64,000 nucleotides of DNA from CANJIV01 sp046330225 (GCA_046330225.1 JAXLTD010000007.1:124001-188000), one strand, 5' to 3'; positions 8,389 to 17,218 are shown, numbered from the stretch's first letter. The notes: generated by a model from the sequence alone, not told the origin. A program made the numbers and translations.

Positions 8389-9708
8389 CTACGCCCCGAC
8401 CTCGGCCTGCACGAGCGCCACCAGCCGCCCGCAGACCGCCTCGGCCTCGTCGGCCGTCGGCGCCTCGACCATCACCCGCACGAGCGGCTCGGTTCCGCTG
8501 GGGCGCACGAGCACCCGCCCGCGGCCTTCGAGGCCCGCGGACTCGGCCGCGATCGCGGCCTGCACCGCGTCGGCGGAGGCGAAGGCCGCGCGGTCGGCCA
8601 CTCGCACGTTCACCAGGGTCTGCGGGAGCTTCTCCATCGCGCCGCGCTCGGCGAGGTCGCGCCCGCCGAGCGCCTCGAGCGTCAGCAGCGCGGCGGCGAT
8701 CCCGTCGCCCGACGGGGCGAAGCCCAGGTCGATGATGTGGCCGCTCTGCTCGCCGCCGAGCGCCCAGCCGCGCTCCCGGAGCGCCTCGAGCACGTAGCGG
8801 TCGCCGACCTGGGTCGTCGCCACCTGGATGCCGGCGGCCTCCATCGCGCGGTGGAACCCATAGTTCGTCATGACGGTCACGGCGACGCCGCCGCCGGGCA
8901 GCCGGCCCTGCGCCCGCAGGTGCAGCGCCGCGAGCGCGACGAGCTCGTCTCCGTCCACGACCGCGCCGGTGCGGTCGACCGCGAGCACGCGGTCCCCATC
9001 GCCGTCGAAGGCGAAGCCGGCGTCGTGGCCGCCCGCGGCGACGGCGGCGGCGAGGGCCTGCACGTGGGTCGAGCCGCAGCCGTCGTTGATGTTGCGCCCG
9101 TCCGGAGCGTCGGCCGTGACCGTGACCGCGGCACCGAGCCGCCGGAAGATCTCGGGGGCCGCCTGGTAGGTCGCCCCGTTGGCGCAGTCGAGCAGGACCT
9201 TCGTGCCGCTGAGGTCAAGGCCCTGGAAGCGCTCGTGGAGCGCCCGCAGATAGTCCTCCAGCGTCCCGTGCAGGGCCCGCACCCGGCCGACGTCGGGGTT
9301 GGCCGCCGGCGCCGATCCGAGCTGCGCCTCGATCTCGAGCTCGGTCGCGTCGGACAGCTTGTCGCCGTCGGGGCCGAAGAACTTGATGCCGTTGTCGTGG
9401 AACGGGTTGTGGGACGCCGAGATCACGGCGGCGAGGTCGAACCCGTAGCGCTGGAGCAGCAGCGGAGCCGCCGGCGTGGGCAGCACGCCGCCCAGCAGCG
9501 CGTCGCCCCCGGCGGCCGTGACGCCTGCGGCCATCGCCGCCTCCAGCATCTCCCCCGACTCGCGCGTGTCGCGGATGAGCAGCACCTGCGGCCGCTCGGC
9601 CGGGCTGTGGGACGCCGCCGCCCGCCCCAGGCCGAGCGCGAGCTCGGCGGTCAGGAGGTCGCCGGCGACCCCGCGCACGCCGTCGGTGCCGAAGAGCTTG
9701 CGGGCCAT
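8389..9708 (-). CDS. glmM: Phosphoglucosamine mutase
   Basis: Converts glucosamine-6-P to glucosamine-1-P, the step after GlmS. The 439-residue protein starts FGTDGVRG, carries the phosphoserine loop ISASHNPFHDNGIKFF, the metal-binding DGDGDR and the sugar loop GGEQSGHII, and closes with RPSGTEPLVRVM in the phosphate-binding domain. It follows rpsI by 11 nt, linking ribosomal-protein and cell-wall genes in one probable operon. Confidence 0.96.
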   Translation of the reverse strand: MARKLFGTDGVRGVAGDLLTAELALGLGRAAASHSPAERPQVLLIRDTRESGEMLEAAMAAGVTAAGGDALLGGVLPTPAAPLLLQRYGFDLAAVISASHNPFHDNGIKFFGPDGDKLSDATELEIEAQLGSAPAANPDVGRVRALHGTLEDYLRALHERFQGLDLSGTKVLLDCANGATYQAAPEIFRRLGAAVTVTADAPDGRNINDGCGSTHVQALAAAVAAGGHDAGFAFDGDGDRVLAVDRTGAVVDGDELVALAALHLRAQGRLPGGGVAVTVMTNYGFHRAMEAAGIQVATTQVGDRYVLEALRERGWALGGEQSGHIIDLGFAPSGDGIAAALLTLEALGGRDLAERGAMEKLPQTLVNVRVADRAAFASADAVQAAIAAESAGLEGRGRVLVRPSGTEPLVRVMVEAPTADEAEAVCGRLVALVQAEVGA

Positions 9709-9720
9709 CTGGGCGGCGCG

Positions 9721-10617
9721 CTACCGCTTGGAGAACTGCGGGCGCTTGCGCGCCTTCTTCAGGCCGGCCTTCTTGCGCTCCTTCGCGCGGGAGTCGCGCG
9801 TGAGGAACCCGCGGCGCTTGAGCTCGCCGCGCAGGTTCGGATCGGCCTCGAGGAGCGCGCGGGAGATCCCGTGGCGCAGCGCCCCGGCCTGGGCCGACAC
9901 GCCGCCGCCGACGAGCGAGGCCGCGACGTCCATGCGGTCCTCGTATCCCACGGTCTCGAGCGGCTGGCGGATGTTGCGCTGCAGGGTGGGCCGGGGGAAG
10001 TAGTCGTCCAGCGGCTTGCCGTTGACCGTGTAGGCCCCGGTGCCGGGCCGCAGGATCACGCGGGCGATAGCCGTCTTGCGCTTGCCAGTGGCCCGGTAGC
10101 GGGCGCCCGCGGCGAGGTCGATCGTCGCCTGCGCGACGGTCGCGGGCTCCTCGTCTCCGGTCGCCTCGCCGCCAGGCTCGCCCTCCGCGGCTTCGGCGAA
10201 CTCGCCCTCAGCGGCCTCCGCAGCCTCGGCCCGGGCCAGCGGATCGGCGCCCTCGGGCACGATGTCGACCTCGAGGTCGGCGCCCGGGATGGCCGGCTTG
10301 ACGCGCGGGGCCTCCTCGGCCTCGGGCTCGACGACGGCCTCGGCCTCGACGTGCGGCTCGCCTTCCACGGCGACGACCTCAGCCTCGATGACGGGCTCGC
10401 CCGTCTCCTCCGCGACGGCCTCCACCGCGGCGGCCTCGGCGTCGGGCTCGGGTTCAGCGGCAGCCTCGGGCTCGGCGGGCTCGGCGGGCTCCGGCTCGAC
10501 GGCAGCCTCGGGCGCAGCCGGCGCCTCGGGCGCGGCGCCGGCCTCGGCGGCTTCGACGACCGGCTCCTGCGCGGAGTCGGTCGGGTCGGGCGTCGGGGTC
10601 GTCTCGTCGTCGGCCAT
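9721..10617 (-). CDS. rpsI: 30S ribosomal protein S9 with long acidic N-terminal extension
   Basis: The C-terminal 127 residues are a normal S9: RYRATGKRKTAIARV, the GGGVSAQAGALRHGISRAL segment, and the basic tail ending RPQFSKR that reaches the P site. Ahead of it are about 170 residues made almost only of Ala, Glu, Pro, Asp, Val and Gly, with strongly negative charge and little predicted structure. The frame runs unbroken from an ATG that overlaps the rplM stop by one base (TGATG), and I see no better internal start with the same coupling. Usual bacterial S9 is about 130 residues. The extension could be ribosome-surface, chaperone-like or removed after synthesis. Confidence 0.93.
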   Translation of the reverse strand: MADDETTPTPDPTDSAQEPVVEAAEAGAAPEAPAAPEAAVEPEPAEPAEPEAAAEPEPDAEAAAVEAVAEETGEPVIEAEVVAVEGEPHVEAEAVVEPEAEEAPRVKPAIPGADLEVDIVPEGADPLARAEAAEAAEGEFAEAAEGEPGGEATGDEEPATVAQATIDLAAGARYRATGKRKTAIARVILRPGTGAYTVNGKPLDDYFPRPTLQRNIRQPLETVGYEDRMDVAASLVGGGVSAQAGALRHGISRALLEADPNLRGELKRRGFLTRDSRAKERKKAGLKKARKRPQFSKR

Positions 10618-11072
10618 CAGGCGTCGATCTCCAGCGGGGTGGGCTTCTGGGCGGCGTGCGGGTGGTCGGGCCCGGCGTACACCTTGAGCTTCGTGAGCTG
10701 CTTGCGGCCGAGGCGCGTGCGGGGGAGCATCCCGCGCACGGCCTTGCGGATGACCTCTTCCGGCCGGCGCTCGAGCATCTCTTCGAGCGTGCGGGACTTC
10801 AGGCCGCCCGGATAGCCCGAGTGGCGGTAGTAGCGCTTCTCGGCGCGCTTGTTCCCCGTGACCGAGATCTTCTCAGCGTTGACCACCACGACGAAGTCGC
10901 CGGTATCGACGTGCGGGGTGTACTCGGGCTTGCGCTTTCCGCGGAGCAGGTCCGCGATCTGCGTGGCCAGGCGGCCGAGCGTCTTGCCGTTGGCGTCGAT
11001 GACGACCCAGCCGCGATCGCGGTCGGAAGCGCTGGCAACGTAGGTCTTGGAGGCGACGGAGGCGGACGGCAT
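10617..11072 (-). CDS. rplM: 50S ribosomal protein L13
   Basis: 151-residue L13: RGWVVIDANGKTLGRLA near the start, GDFVVVVNAEKI, the RHSGYPGGLKS loop and VRGMLPRTRLGRKQLTKLKVYAG. I start it at the ATG at 11072 because upstream codons in the same open frame encode no family sequence. The rplM-rpsI pairing is the universal bacterial order; here they overlap by one base, then glmM follows. A TATCAT element about 40 nt upstream on the minus strand is a plausible promoter. Confidence 0.95.
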   Translation of the reverse strand: MPSASVASKTYVASASDRDRGWVVIDANGKTLGRLATQIADLLRGKRKPEYTPHVDTGDFVVVVNAEKISVTGNKRAEKRYYRHSGYPGGLKSRTLEEMLERRPEEVIRKAVRGMLPRTRLGRKQLTKLKVYAGPDHPHAAQKPTPLEIDA

Positions 11073-11186
11073 GACGTGAAAACGCCACGCGGTTGGGCGC
11101 GGCGCGACCGGGGATGATAGGGCAAGTCGGCGCCGCGCGACGCCGCGGGAGCCGCCCGACCGCCAGGCATGCGCGACACTGGCTCG

Positions 11187-11786
11187 ATGGACGATCCGCA
11201 CGCCGTGCTCGGCGTCGGCCGCGAGGCCGGGCCGGACGAGGTCGCCCGGGCGTTCCGGGCGCTGGCCAAGCGGTGGCATCCCGACCGCAACGCCGGGCCG
11301 GAGGCCGCCCAGCAGATGCTGCGGATCAACGAGGCCTACGAGCTGCTCAAGCAGCAGTTCGAGGGCCAGGCGGCAGCGCCGAACGGCGCGGAAGCCGCGC
11401 CGCGACCGCGCCAGGACGCGCGGGCACCCGGCGACTGGCTTCCCTCCGGCGTGCGCCGGACCCTCGGCCCGGAACTCCTGCGGGCGCTGCGGGACCGCGA
11501 GCCGGTGTCGGCCGTCGCCTCGGGGTACACCGGGGGCTCGAAGGCCGTGGTCGCCGCAACGAGCCACCGCCTGCTCTGGCTCCTGGACGAGGCGGTCTCC
11601 GGGCGGATTCGGTCGCTCGACTACACCGCGGTCGCCGGCGTCAAGGTCGATGGCGGACGCCCGTGGCGGCGGGGCAGCCGCGTCACCGTCCGAGCCACGA
11701 ACGGCAAGCGCTTCCGGTTCAGCCACCTCGACCGCACCGCCGCGGCGCGGCTCGCCTGGGCGATCCGCCCGCGCCCCCGCGGCTGA
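11187..11786 (+). CDS. J-domain protein with C-terminal PH-like domain
   Basis: 199 residues. The first 65 form a DnaJ J-domain: DPHAVLGV at the start, the HPD tripeptide at residues 31-33 and the INEAYELLK helix. After a short linker comes a domain of about 100 residues with the VASGYTGGSKAVVAATSHRLLWL pattern of bacterial PH-like folds (here split: VASGYTGGSK, then AVVAATSHRLLWL). No zinc-finger or substrate-binding DnaJ regions are present, so it should recruit DnaK to a specific site rather than act as a general DnaJ. Start at 11187 is preferred over 11169 because the J-domain begins there and a GACACT element lies 6 nt upstream. Divergent from rplM. Confidence 0.75.
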   Translation: MDDPHAVLGVGREAGPDEVARAFRALAKRWHPDRNAGPEAAQQMLRINEAYELLKQQFEGQAAAPNGAEAAPRPRQDARAPGDWLPSGVRRTLGPELLRALRDREPVSAVASGYTGGSKAVVAATSHRLLWLLDEAVSGRIRSLDYTAVAGVKVDGGRPWRRGSRVTVRATNGKRFRFSHLDRTAAARLAWAIRPRPRG

Positions 11787-11832
11787 GGGCCGCGGTTCGC
11801 CGGCACCGCCGCTCCGGCTCCGGGCGGGCTGC

Positions 11833-11972
11833 TAGCCTCGCCGTGCCGAATCCGCGGTGCTCTGCATCCCGGAACGGGGGACCCACAGCGACCGAAGGCC
11901 GGTCGCCGGGGCGAATCCGGCCCATCGCCGGTAGCGCGCAGCGCGAGCCCGTCAGCTAACCCCGCAGGCCTG
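11833..11972 (+). ncRNA. c-di-AMP riboswitch (ydaO-yuaA class) with its promoter element
   Basis: The leader shows the ordered conserved blocks of this riboswitch: CCGAATCCGCGG at 11846, GGAACGGGGGACCCA around 11870-11885, GGGGCGAATCCGG around 11908-11920, and GAGCCCGTCAGCTAACCCC ending near 11963. A TAGCCT hexamer at 11833-11838 places the transcript start just before the first block. The aptamer ends within 10 nt of the GTG of the M23 peptidase gene, leaving no room for a separate terminator, so control of ribosome access is likely. Known members usually repress when c-di-AMP binds, often ahead of cell-wall hydrolases in actinobacteria. Confidence 0.9.
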
Positions 11973-11978
11973 ACGCCA

Positions 11979-13157
11979 GTGACCGCTCCAGCCGCCACGC
12001 ACCGTTTCTCGACTCGCACCGCCGGCCTGCTTGCCGCCGCGGGGCTGGCCGCTGCGCTGCCCGCCGCTGCGAACGCCGCCACCGGCGGAACGTTCTCGTC
12101 GGTCGCCCCGACCGTGACGGCGGTCGAATGCCTCACGTCGTGCAGCGGCATCGACGTCGTGCGCCCCGGCGGCACGATCCGCCTCACGGGCCGCGACCTC
12201 GGGACCGCCCGCACCGCGGCCTTCCGCGGGCGCGCTGGCAGCGCCGACGACGTCACGGCGCCGATTCTCCGCCGGACGGCCACGACCGCGACCGTCGCTG
12301 TGCCGGCTGGCGCCCGCACCGGGCCGCTGGCCGTGATCAACAGCGACGGCCTCGCCAGCGCCGCCCGCCTGACGGTCGCCATCGATCGCGGCGCCGGCTC
12401 GGCCCCGGCCGGCGCCGCCGTCGAGGCCAAGGTCGCGACGCGCACCGTCTTCTACGCCGGCCGCCGGAAGGCCCGCCTCAGCTACGTGCTCCAGGGCACC
12501 GAGCCGGCGAAGATCAGCATCGGCCTGGTTCACGTCGCGTCGGGCCGGCTCGTGCGCAGCTGGGAGCCCGGCGTCGTCGCTCCCGGCACCGCCCGGGAGC
12601 TGGTGTGGGACGGCCACGCCAAGGACCGTTCCGTCGCGCCCGAGGGCCGCTACCGCTTCCGCGTCGTCGTCGGGAGCAGCCCTGCCGGCGGCGCGCGCTC
12701 CGCCGTCGCGACCGCGGCCGCCAGCCAGTTCACCTTCCTGCGCCACATCTTCCCCATCCGCGGCCCCCACGACTACGGGACCTTCGTCAACCGCTTCGGG
12801 GGCGGACGCAACCACGGCGGGCAGGACGTCCTGGCGAGCTGCGGCACCGCGCTCGTCGCCGCGCGCGGCGGCAAGGTCGTCGTGGCCGGCTTCGAGTCCG
12901 GCGGGGGCGGCAACACCGTCGTGATCGACGGGGCCGGCACCAACCTCGTCTACGTCTACTACCACATGCGCGACCAGCCGCTCGTGCGCGTCGGCCAGCA
13001 CGTGTGGACCGGCCAGCTCATCGGCTTCGTCGGGAGCACCGGAAGCTCGACCGCCTGCCACCTGCACCTCGAGCTGCACCGCGGCGGCCAGTGGTACGAC
13101 GACTCCCGCGCGTTCGACCCGCTCCCCAGCCTCAAGGCCTGGGACCGGCTCACGTAG
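11979..13157 (+). CDS. Secreted M23-family metallopeptidase
   Basis: 392-residue exported peptidase, probably a peptidoglycan endopeptidase. Residues 1-34 are a signal peptide ending ANAA. Residues about 40-130 resemble an IPT/TIG Ig-like domain, followed by an Ig-like segment around DGHAKDRSVAPEGRYRFRVV. The C-terminal M23 domain has zinc ligands H279 and D283 (HGGQD) and H361/H363 (HLHLE), with the VYYHM strand between. GTG start lies 7 nt beyond the riboswitch, so expression should respond to c-di-AMP, a signal tied to envelope stress and osmotic state. Confidence 0.9.
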   Translation: MTAPAATHRFSTRTAGLLAAAGLAAALPAAANAATGGTFSSVAPTVTAVECLTSCSGIDVVRPGGTIRLTGRDLGTARTAAFRGRAGSADDVTAPILRRTATTATVAVPAGARTGPLAVINSDGLASAARLTVAIDRGAGSAPAGAAVEAKVATRTVFYAGRRKARLSYVLQGTEPAKISIGLVHVASGRLVRSWEPGVVAPGTARELVWDGHAKDRSVAPEGRYRFRVVVGSSPAGGARSAVATAAASQFTFLRHIFPIRGPHDYGTFVNRFGGGRNHGGQDVLASCGTALVAARGGKVVVAGFESGGGGNTVVIDGAGTNLVYVYYHMRDQPLVRVGQHVWTGQLIGFVGSTGSSTACHLHLELHRGGQWYDDSRAFDPLPSLKAWDRLT

Positions 13158-13308
13158 TCGCTCCGAGCCTCCCGGCCCCTCGGTTCGTTTCCTCGTTTCA
13201 AGTGGTGGGGCCCGCGGCGACAGCTGCTTCCCGCTGCCAACGGCTGGATGGCAGCGGAAAGCACCGGCGCCGGGCATCCGCGTCCCAGCAGAAGCGAAGC
13301 AAGCGGAG

Positions 13309-13324
13309 GCCCGCACCAGCGGGC
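13309..13324. terminator. Short GC hairpin between the convergent M23 and guaA genes
   Basis: GCCCGC and GCGGGC form a perfect 6-bp stem with loop ACCA, 8 nt before the guaA stop in the 174-bp gap. No T tract on either strand. The rest of the gap holds nothing I recognise. Confidence 0.4.
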
Positions 13325-13331
13325 CGCTACC

Positions 13332-14948
13332 TCACTCCCACTCGATGGTGCCTGGCGGCTTGCTCGTGATGTCGAGCACGACCCGGTTGACCTCGCGGAT
13401 CTCGTTGATCATCCGCGAGGCGATCTGTTCGAGCAGGTCGTACGGCAGCCGCGCCCAGTCGGCCGTCATCGCGTCGTCGCTGGTCACCGCGCGGATGACC
13501 ACGACACACCCGTAGGTGCGCTCGTCGCCCTGGACGCCGACCGTCCGGATGTCCGGGAGCACGCAGAACGACTGCCACAGCTCGCGGTAGAGGCCGGCGC
13601 CGCGGATCTCGTCCTGAAGGATCGCGTCGGCCTCGCGCAGGGTCTCGAGCCGCTCGCGGGTGGCCTCGCCGCCGACGATCCGGATCGCGAGCCCCGGCCC
13701 CGGAAACGGCTGGCGCCAGACGAGGCGGTCCGGCAGGCCCAGCTCGGCGCCGACGGCGCGGACCTCGTCCTTGAAGAGCGTGCGCAGCGGCTCGACGAGG
13801 TCGAATTCGAGGTCGTCGGGCAGGCCGCCGACGTTGTGGTGGGACTTGATCGTGGCCGTGCCGGTGCCGCCGCCGGACTCGATGACGTCCGAGTAGAGGG
13901 TCCCCTGGACGAGGAAGCTCGCACCCTCCAGCCGCGCCGCCTCCTCCTCGAAGACCCGGATGAACTCGGCGCCGATGATCTTGCGCTTGCGCTCGGGCTC
14001 GGTGACGCCGGCCAGCGCGGTGAGGAAGCGGTCCTCCGCGTCGACGGCGACGAGCGGGACGTGGAAGGTGTCCCGGAAGGCGGCGATCACCTGCTGGCCC
14101 TCGTCCTTGCGCATGAGCCCGTGGTCGACGAAGACACAGGTGAGCTGGTCGCCGACGGCGCGGTGGACCAGGAGCGCGGCGACCGAGGAGTCGACCCCGC
14201 CCGAGAGCCCGCAGATCACGCGGCCGTCGCCGACCTGGGCCCGGATGCGGGCGACCTGCTCGTCCACGATCGAGGCCGCGCTCCACGTCCGCTCGCAGCC
14301 GGCCACCTCGGTGAGGAACCGCTCGAGGATCTGCTGGCCATAGGGCGTGTGCACGACCTCCGGGTGGAACTGGATGCCGTAGATCCCGCGCTCGGTGCTC
14401 TCGAGCGCGGCGACCGGCGAGGCGGTCGAGGACGCGAGTGCCCGGAAGCCGGGAGGCGGGGCAAAGACCGTGTCGCGGTGCGACATCCAGCAGCTCTGCT
14501 CGGCGGGCAGGCCGGCGAGCAGGCGCCCCGGCTCGGTCACGGTGAGCTGCGAGCGCCCGAACTCCCCGACCTCCGCGCCCTCGACACGTCCGCCGAGGGC
14601 GAGCGTGATGAGCTGCATGCCGTAACAGATGCCCAGCACCGGGATGCCGAGCTCGAGGAGGGCCGGATCGAGGCGCGGAGCCTCCGGCGCGTAGACCGAG
14701 GCGGGCCCGCCGGAGAGGATCAGCGCCTTGGGCTGGCGTTCGGCGACGGCGGCGGCGCCGACGTGGTGGGGCAGGAGCTCCGAGAAGACGCCGAGCTCGC
14801 GGACCCGGCGGGCGATGAGCTGGGAGTACTGGCCGCCGTAGTCGAGGACGACGACCTCCTCCGCGGCGGCGCGCGGCACGACCGGCGCCGGGCGCGCGTC
14901 CGCGGGCGCCTCGGGCGCCGGCGCGGACGCGGGCCCCGCGTCAGTCAT
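13332..14948 (-). CDS. guaA: GMP synthase (glutamine-hydrolysing)
   Basis: Aminates XMP to GMP. The 538-residue protein has an N-terminal class I glutamine amidotransferase domain (VVVLDYGGQYSQLIARRV; nucleophile C108 in GICYG; FHPEV) and a PP-loop ATP pyrophosphatase domain (GLSGGVDSS), ending KPPGTIEWE. The first 30 residues are an Ala/Pro-rich extension ahead of the usual start. Its ATG lies inside the last codons of the guaB3 gene (8-nt overlap), so both are one transcription unit and IMP-to-GMP steps are coregulated. Confidence 0.96.
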   Translation of the reverse strand: MTDAGPASAPAPEAPADARPAPVVPRAAAEEVVVLDYGGQYSQLIARRVRELGVFSELLPHHVGAAAVAERQPKALILSGGPASVYAPEAPRLDPALLELGIPVLGICYGMQLITLALGGRVEGAEVGEFGRSQLTVTEPGRLLAGLPAEQSCWMSHRDTVFAPPPGFRALASSTASPVAALESTERGIYGIQFHPEVVHTPYGQQILERFLTEVAGCERTWSAASIVDEQVARIRAQVGDGRVICGLSGGVDSSVAALLVHRAVGDQLTCVFVDHGLMRKDEGQQVIAAFRDTFHVPLVAVDAEDRFLTALAGVTEPERKRKIIGAEFIRVFEEEAARLEGASFLVQGTLYSDVIESGGGTGTATIKSHHNVGGLPDDLEFDLVEPLRTLFKDEVRAVGAELGLPDRLVWRQPFPGPGLAIRIVGGEATRERLETLREADAILQDEIRGAGLYRELWQSFCVLPDIRTVGVQGDERTYGCVVVIRAVTSDDAMTADWARLPYDLLEQIASRMINEIREVNRVVLDITSKPPGTIEWE

Positions 14949-16131
14949 TGACGAGGACCGCGGCCTTCCCGTTCGACCCCATGCCGACCTGCTGGTCGCG
15001 CTGGAGCTGCTTGCCCTCGGTCTGGAGGGACGGGGCCACCATCAGCTCGGCCCGGTTGAACTCGGCGATGTCCTTGTAGCCGCACGTCGCCATCGACGTG
15101 CGCAGCCCGCCCATGAGATTGAACGTGCCGTCGTTCTCGTGGGCCGGCCCGCTGATGATCTCCTCGAGGGTGCCGTTCTGCGTCGTGGCGACCCGGGCGC
15201 CGCGGGGAAGCGACGGATGGAAGGTCGCCATGCCCCAGTGGAAGCCGTGCCCGGGCGCCTCGTAGGCCCGCGCCAGCGGCGAGCCGATCATCACGGCGTC
15301 CGCGCCGCAGGCGATCGCCTTCGCGATGTCGCCGCCGTTGCGCATGCCGCCGTCGGCGATCACCTTCGTGTACTCCCCGGTCTCGAGCATGTGCTGCGAC
15401 CGGGCCGCCGCCACGTCCGCGATCGCCGTGGCCTGCGGGACCCCGATCCCGAGCACGCCGCGCGTTGTGCACGCCGCGCCGGGGCCGACGCCGACGAGCA
15501 CGCCGGCGGCGCCGGTCCGCATGAGGTGCAGCCCGGTGTGGTAGGAGGCGCAGCCGCCGACGACGACGGGCACGGGAACCTCGCCGATGAACTCCTTGAG
15601 GTTGAGCGGCTCGGACGCCTGGGAGACATGCTCGGCCGAGACGACGGTGCCCTGGATCACCAGGATGTCCAGGCCGGCGTCGAGGGCGATCTCGTAGTAG
15701 CGGTTGACCCGCTGGGGGGTCAGCGACGCGGCGACGACGACGCCCTCGGCCTTGATCTCCTGGATGCGCTGGGCGATCAGTTCCGGCTTGACCGGCTCCT
15801 GGTAGATCTCCTGCATCTCGCGCGTGGCGACCTCCTTCGGGAAGGAGGCGACCCGCTCGAGCATGTCCTCGGCGTCCTCGTACCGCGTGAAGACGCCTTC
15901 GAGGTTCAGGACGGCCAGCCCGCCGAGGCGCCCGATCGCGCCCGCGGTACGGGGCGACACGACGCCGTCCATCGCGGAGGCCAGCAGGGGGAGCTCGAAC
16001 CGGTAGGGCCCGAGCGTCCACGTGATGTCGACGTCGTCGGGGTCGCGGGTGCGCCGGGACGGCACGATCGCGATGTCATCGAACCCGTATGCGCGACGGG
16101 CCTTCTTGCCGCGGCCAATTTCTACTTCCAT
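14941..16131 (-). CDS. guaB3: GuaB3-family IMP dehydrogenase-related protein
   Basis: 396-residue TIM-barrel protein of the actinobacterial GuaB3 group, which lacks the CBS pair of canonical IMP dehydrogenase. It starts EVEIGRGKKARRAYGFDDIA. The active-site loop GPGAACTTRGVLGIGVPQ keeps the catalytic Cys, and GGMRNGGDIAKAIACGADAV is the phosphate-binding segment. Activity could be IMP dehydrogenase or a GMP-reductase-like reaction; the sequence does not decide. TAGGAT 6 nt before the ATG indicates a leaderless start. Cotranscribed with guaA. Confidence 0.93.
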   Translation of the reverse strand: MEVEIGRGKKARRAYGFDDIAIVPSRRTRDPDDVDITWTLGPYRFELPLLASAMDGVVSPRTAGAIGRLGGLAVLNLEGVFTRYEDAEDMLERVASFPKEVATREMQEIYQEPVKPELIAQRIQEIKAEGVVVAASLTPQRVNRYYEIALDAGLDILVIQGTVVSAEHVSQASEPLNLKEFIGEVPVPVVVGGCASYHTGLHLMRTGAAGVLVGVGPGAACTTRGVLGIGVPQATAIADVAAARSQHMLETGEYTKVIADGGMRNGGDIAKAIACGADAVMIGSPLARAYEAPGHGFHWGMATFHPSLPRGARVATTQNGTLEEIISGPAHENDGTFNLMGGLRTSMATCGYKDIAEFNRAELMVAPSLQTEGKQLQRDQQVGMGSNGKAAVLVND

Positions 16132-16143
16132 CTGACGATCCTA
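16132..16143 (-). promoter_or_regulatory. Leaderless -10 element of guaB3
   Basis: TAGGAT on the minus strand at 16143-16138, 6 nt from the ATG at 16131. No Shine-Dalgarno sequence fits in this space. Confidence 0.6.
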
Positions 16144-16164
16144 AGCCTCGGGACGGACGAACGA

Positions 16165-16182
16165 GCCCCGCCGAGGCGGGGC
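16165..16182. terminator. GC hairpin downstream of the thioredoxin-like gene
   Basis: GCCCCGC and GCGGGGC form a perfect 7-bp stem with loop CGAG in the 195-bp gap between the thioredoxin-like gene and guaB3. On the minus strand it is followed by a T-containing stretch (TCGTTCGTCC), so it may end the upstream transcript before the guaB3 promoter. No gene in this gap. Confidence 0.5.
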
Positions 16183-16326
16183 CGGAATCTGCTCGCTGCG
16201 GGGGTGTCGGCGCGGTCGCTCACCGCCCACCCGATGCTAGCAGCGGCCCTCCCCGCCGCCGGGGGCCGGCCGTCCGGAACGAGCGGGTTTTTCCGCGGCG
16301 TGCCGCGACCGCTGCGGCCCGCGCGC

Positions 16327-17106
16327 CTACTGGCCGGCGAGGGCCTGGTCGATGCGGTCGGTGAAGACCTTCGGCTCCAGCGCGGAGGGCGAGAACCGCA
16401 CGAGCGTCCCGCCGGTCTTCCCGATGAGGAACGACGGCGTCGAGGTGACACCGTTGCGCTGCGCCAGCAGGTCGGCCTTGGCCAGCGCGGCCGTCGTCGC
16501 CGCCGTGCCGGTGGCCGCGTCGGCCTGGGACTGGTTGACGCCCGCCGCGGCCCCGATCTTGTGGATGAAGTCCGTCGTCACGTAGCCGGTGTTCTCGGTG
16601 CCCTGGTTGCGGTAGAACAGCTCCACGAAGTTCCAGAGCTTGTTCTGCCCGCCGGAGGCGATGGCGTAGCGTGCGGCCTTCTCCGAATCCGGCCCGATGA
16701 ACGTGAGCGGCTGGAACTGGATGCGCAGCTTCTTCGTGCGCACGTAGTCCTGGATCAGGCGGGGCGTCACGTTGTCGGCGAACTCCTTGCAGAACGGGCA
16801 TTGGAGGTCGGCGAACTCGATCATGGTGACCTTGGCCTGCGGGTCGCCGACGAACTGGCCCTGCTGCGGCACGCCAGCGAGCATCACCTTGATGTCGGCC
16901 TTGCCGTCGACGCCGCCGCCGTTGGAGGCGTTGTCCGAGCCGCCGCTCGAGATCGCGACGATCGCCACCACGATCACGACGGCGAGGGCCGCGATGCCGC
17001 CGAGCAGCCAGAGCCGCTGCTTGCGCTTGTGAGCCGCCTCGGCGGCCTGCTCCTGGGCGAGGCGCTCCGCTCGCGCCTGTTCGCGCTGCTCCTTGCGGCT
17101 GCTCAT
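16327..17106 (-). CDS. Membrane-anchored DsbA/thioredoxin-like protein
   Basis: 259 residues. A charged coiled N terminus (residues 1-30, Arg/Gln/Ala rich) precedes one membrane helix (about 32-52), then a DsbA-type thioredoxin domain outside the membrane. The active site is CPFC in FADLQCPFCKEFAD, and the cis-proline loop is VTSTPSFLIG. This is the Thioredoxin_4 group found in actinobacteria, expected to introduce or shuffle disulfides in exported proteins. Shine-Dalgarno GGAG precedes the start. It follows znuA on the same strand after 112 bp. Confidence 0.87.
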   Translation of the reverse strand: MSSRKEQREQARAERLAQEQAAEAAHKRKQRLWLLGGIAALAVVIVVAIVAISSGGSDNASNGGGVDGKADIKVMLAGVPQQGQFVGDPQAKVTMIEFADLQCPFCKEFADNVTPRLIQDYVRTKKLRIQFQPLTFIGPDSEKAARYAIASGGQNKLWNFVELFYRNQGTENTGYVTTDFIHKIGAAAGVNQSQADAATGTAATTAALAKADLLAQRNGVTSTPSFLIGKTGGTLVRFSPSALEPKVFTDRIDQALAGQ

Positions 17107-17218
17107 CGGTCTCCTCGGTCGGTCATGCCTGGCGGCGGCGTGGTGGGGCGTTCAGGGTAGAAGGTCCGCAGGCGCGGCGGCGGCTGGCGTCAGGCTGGCG
17201 GCGCACCGCGCGGCCAGG

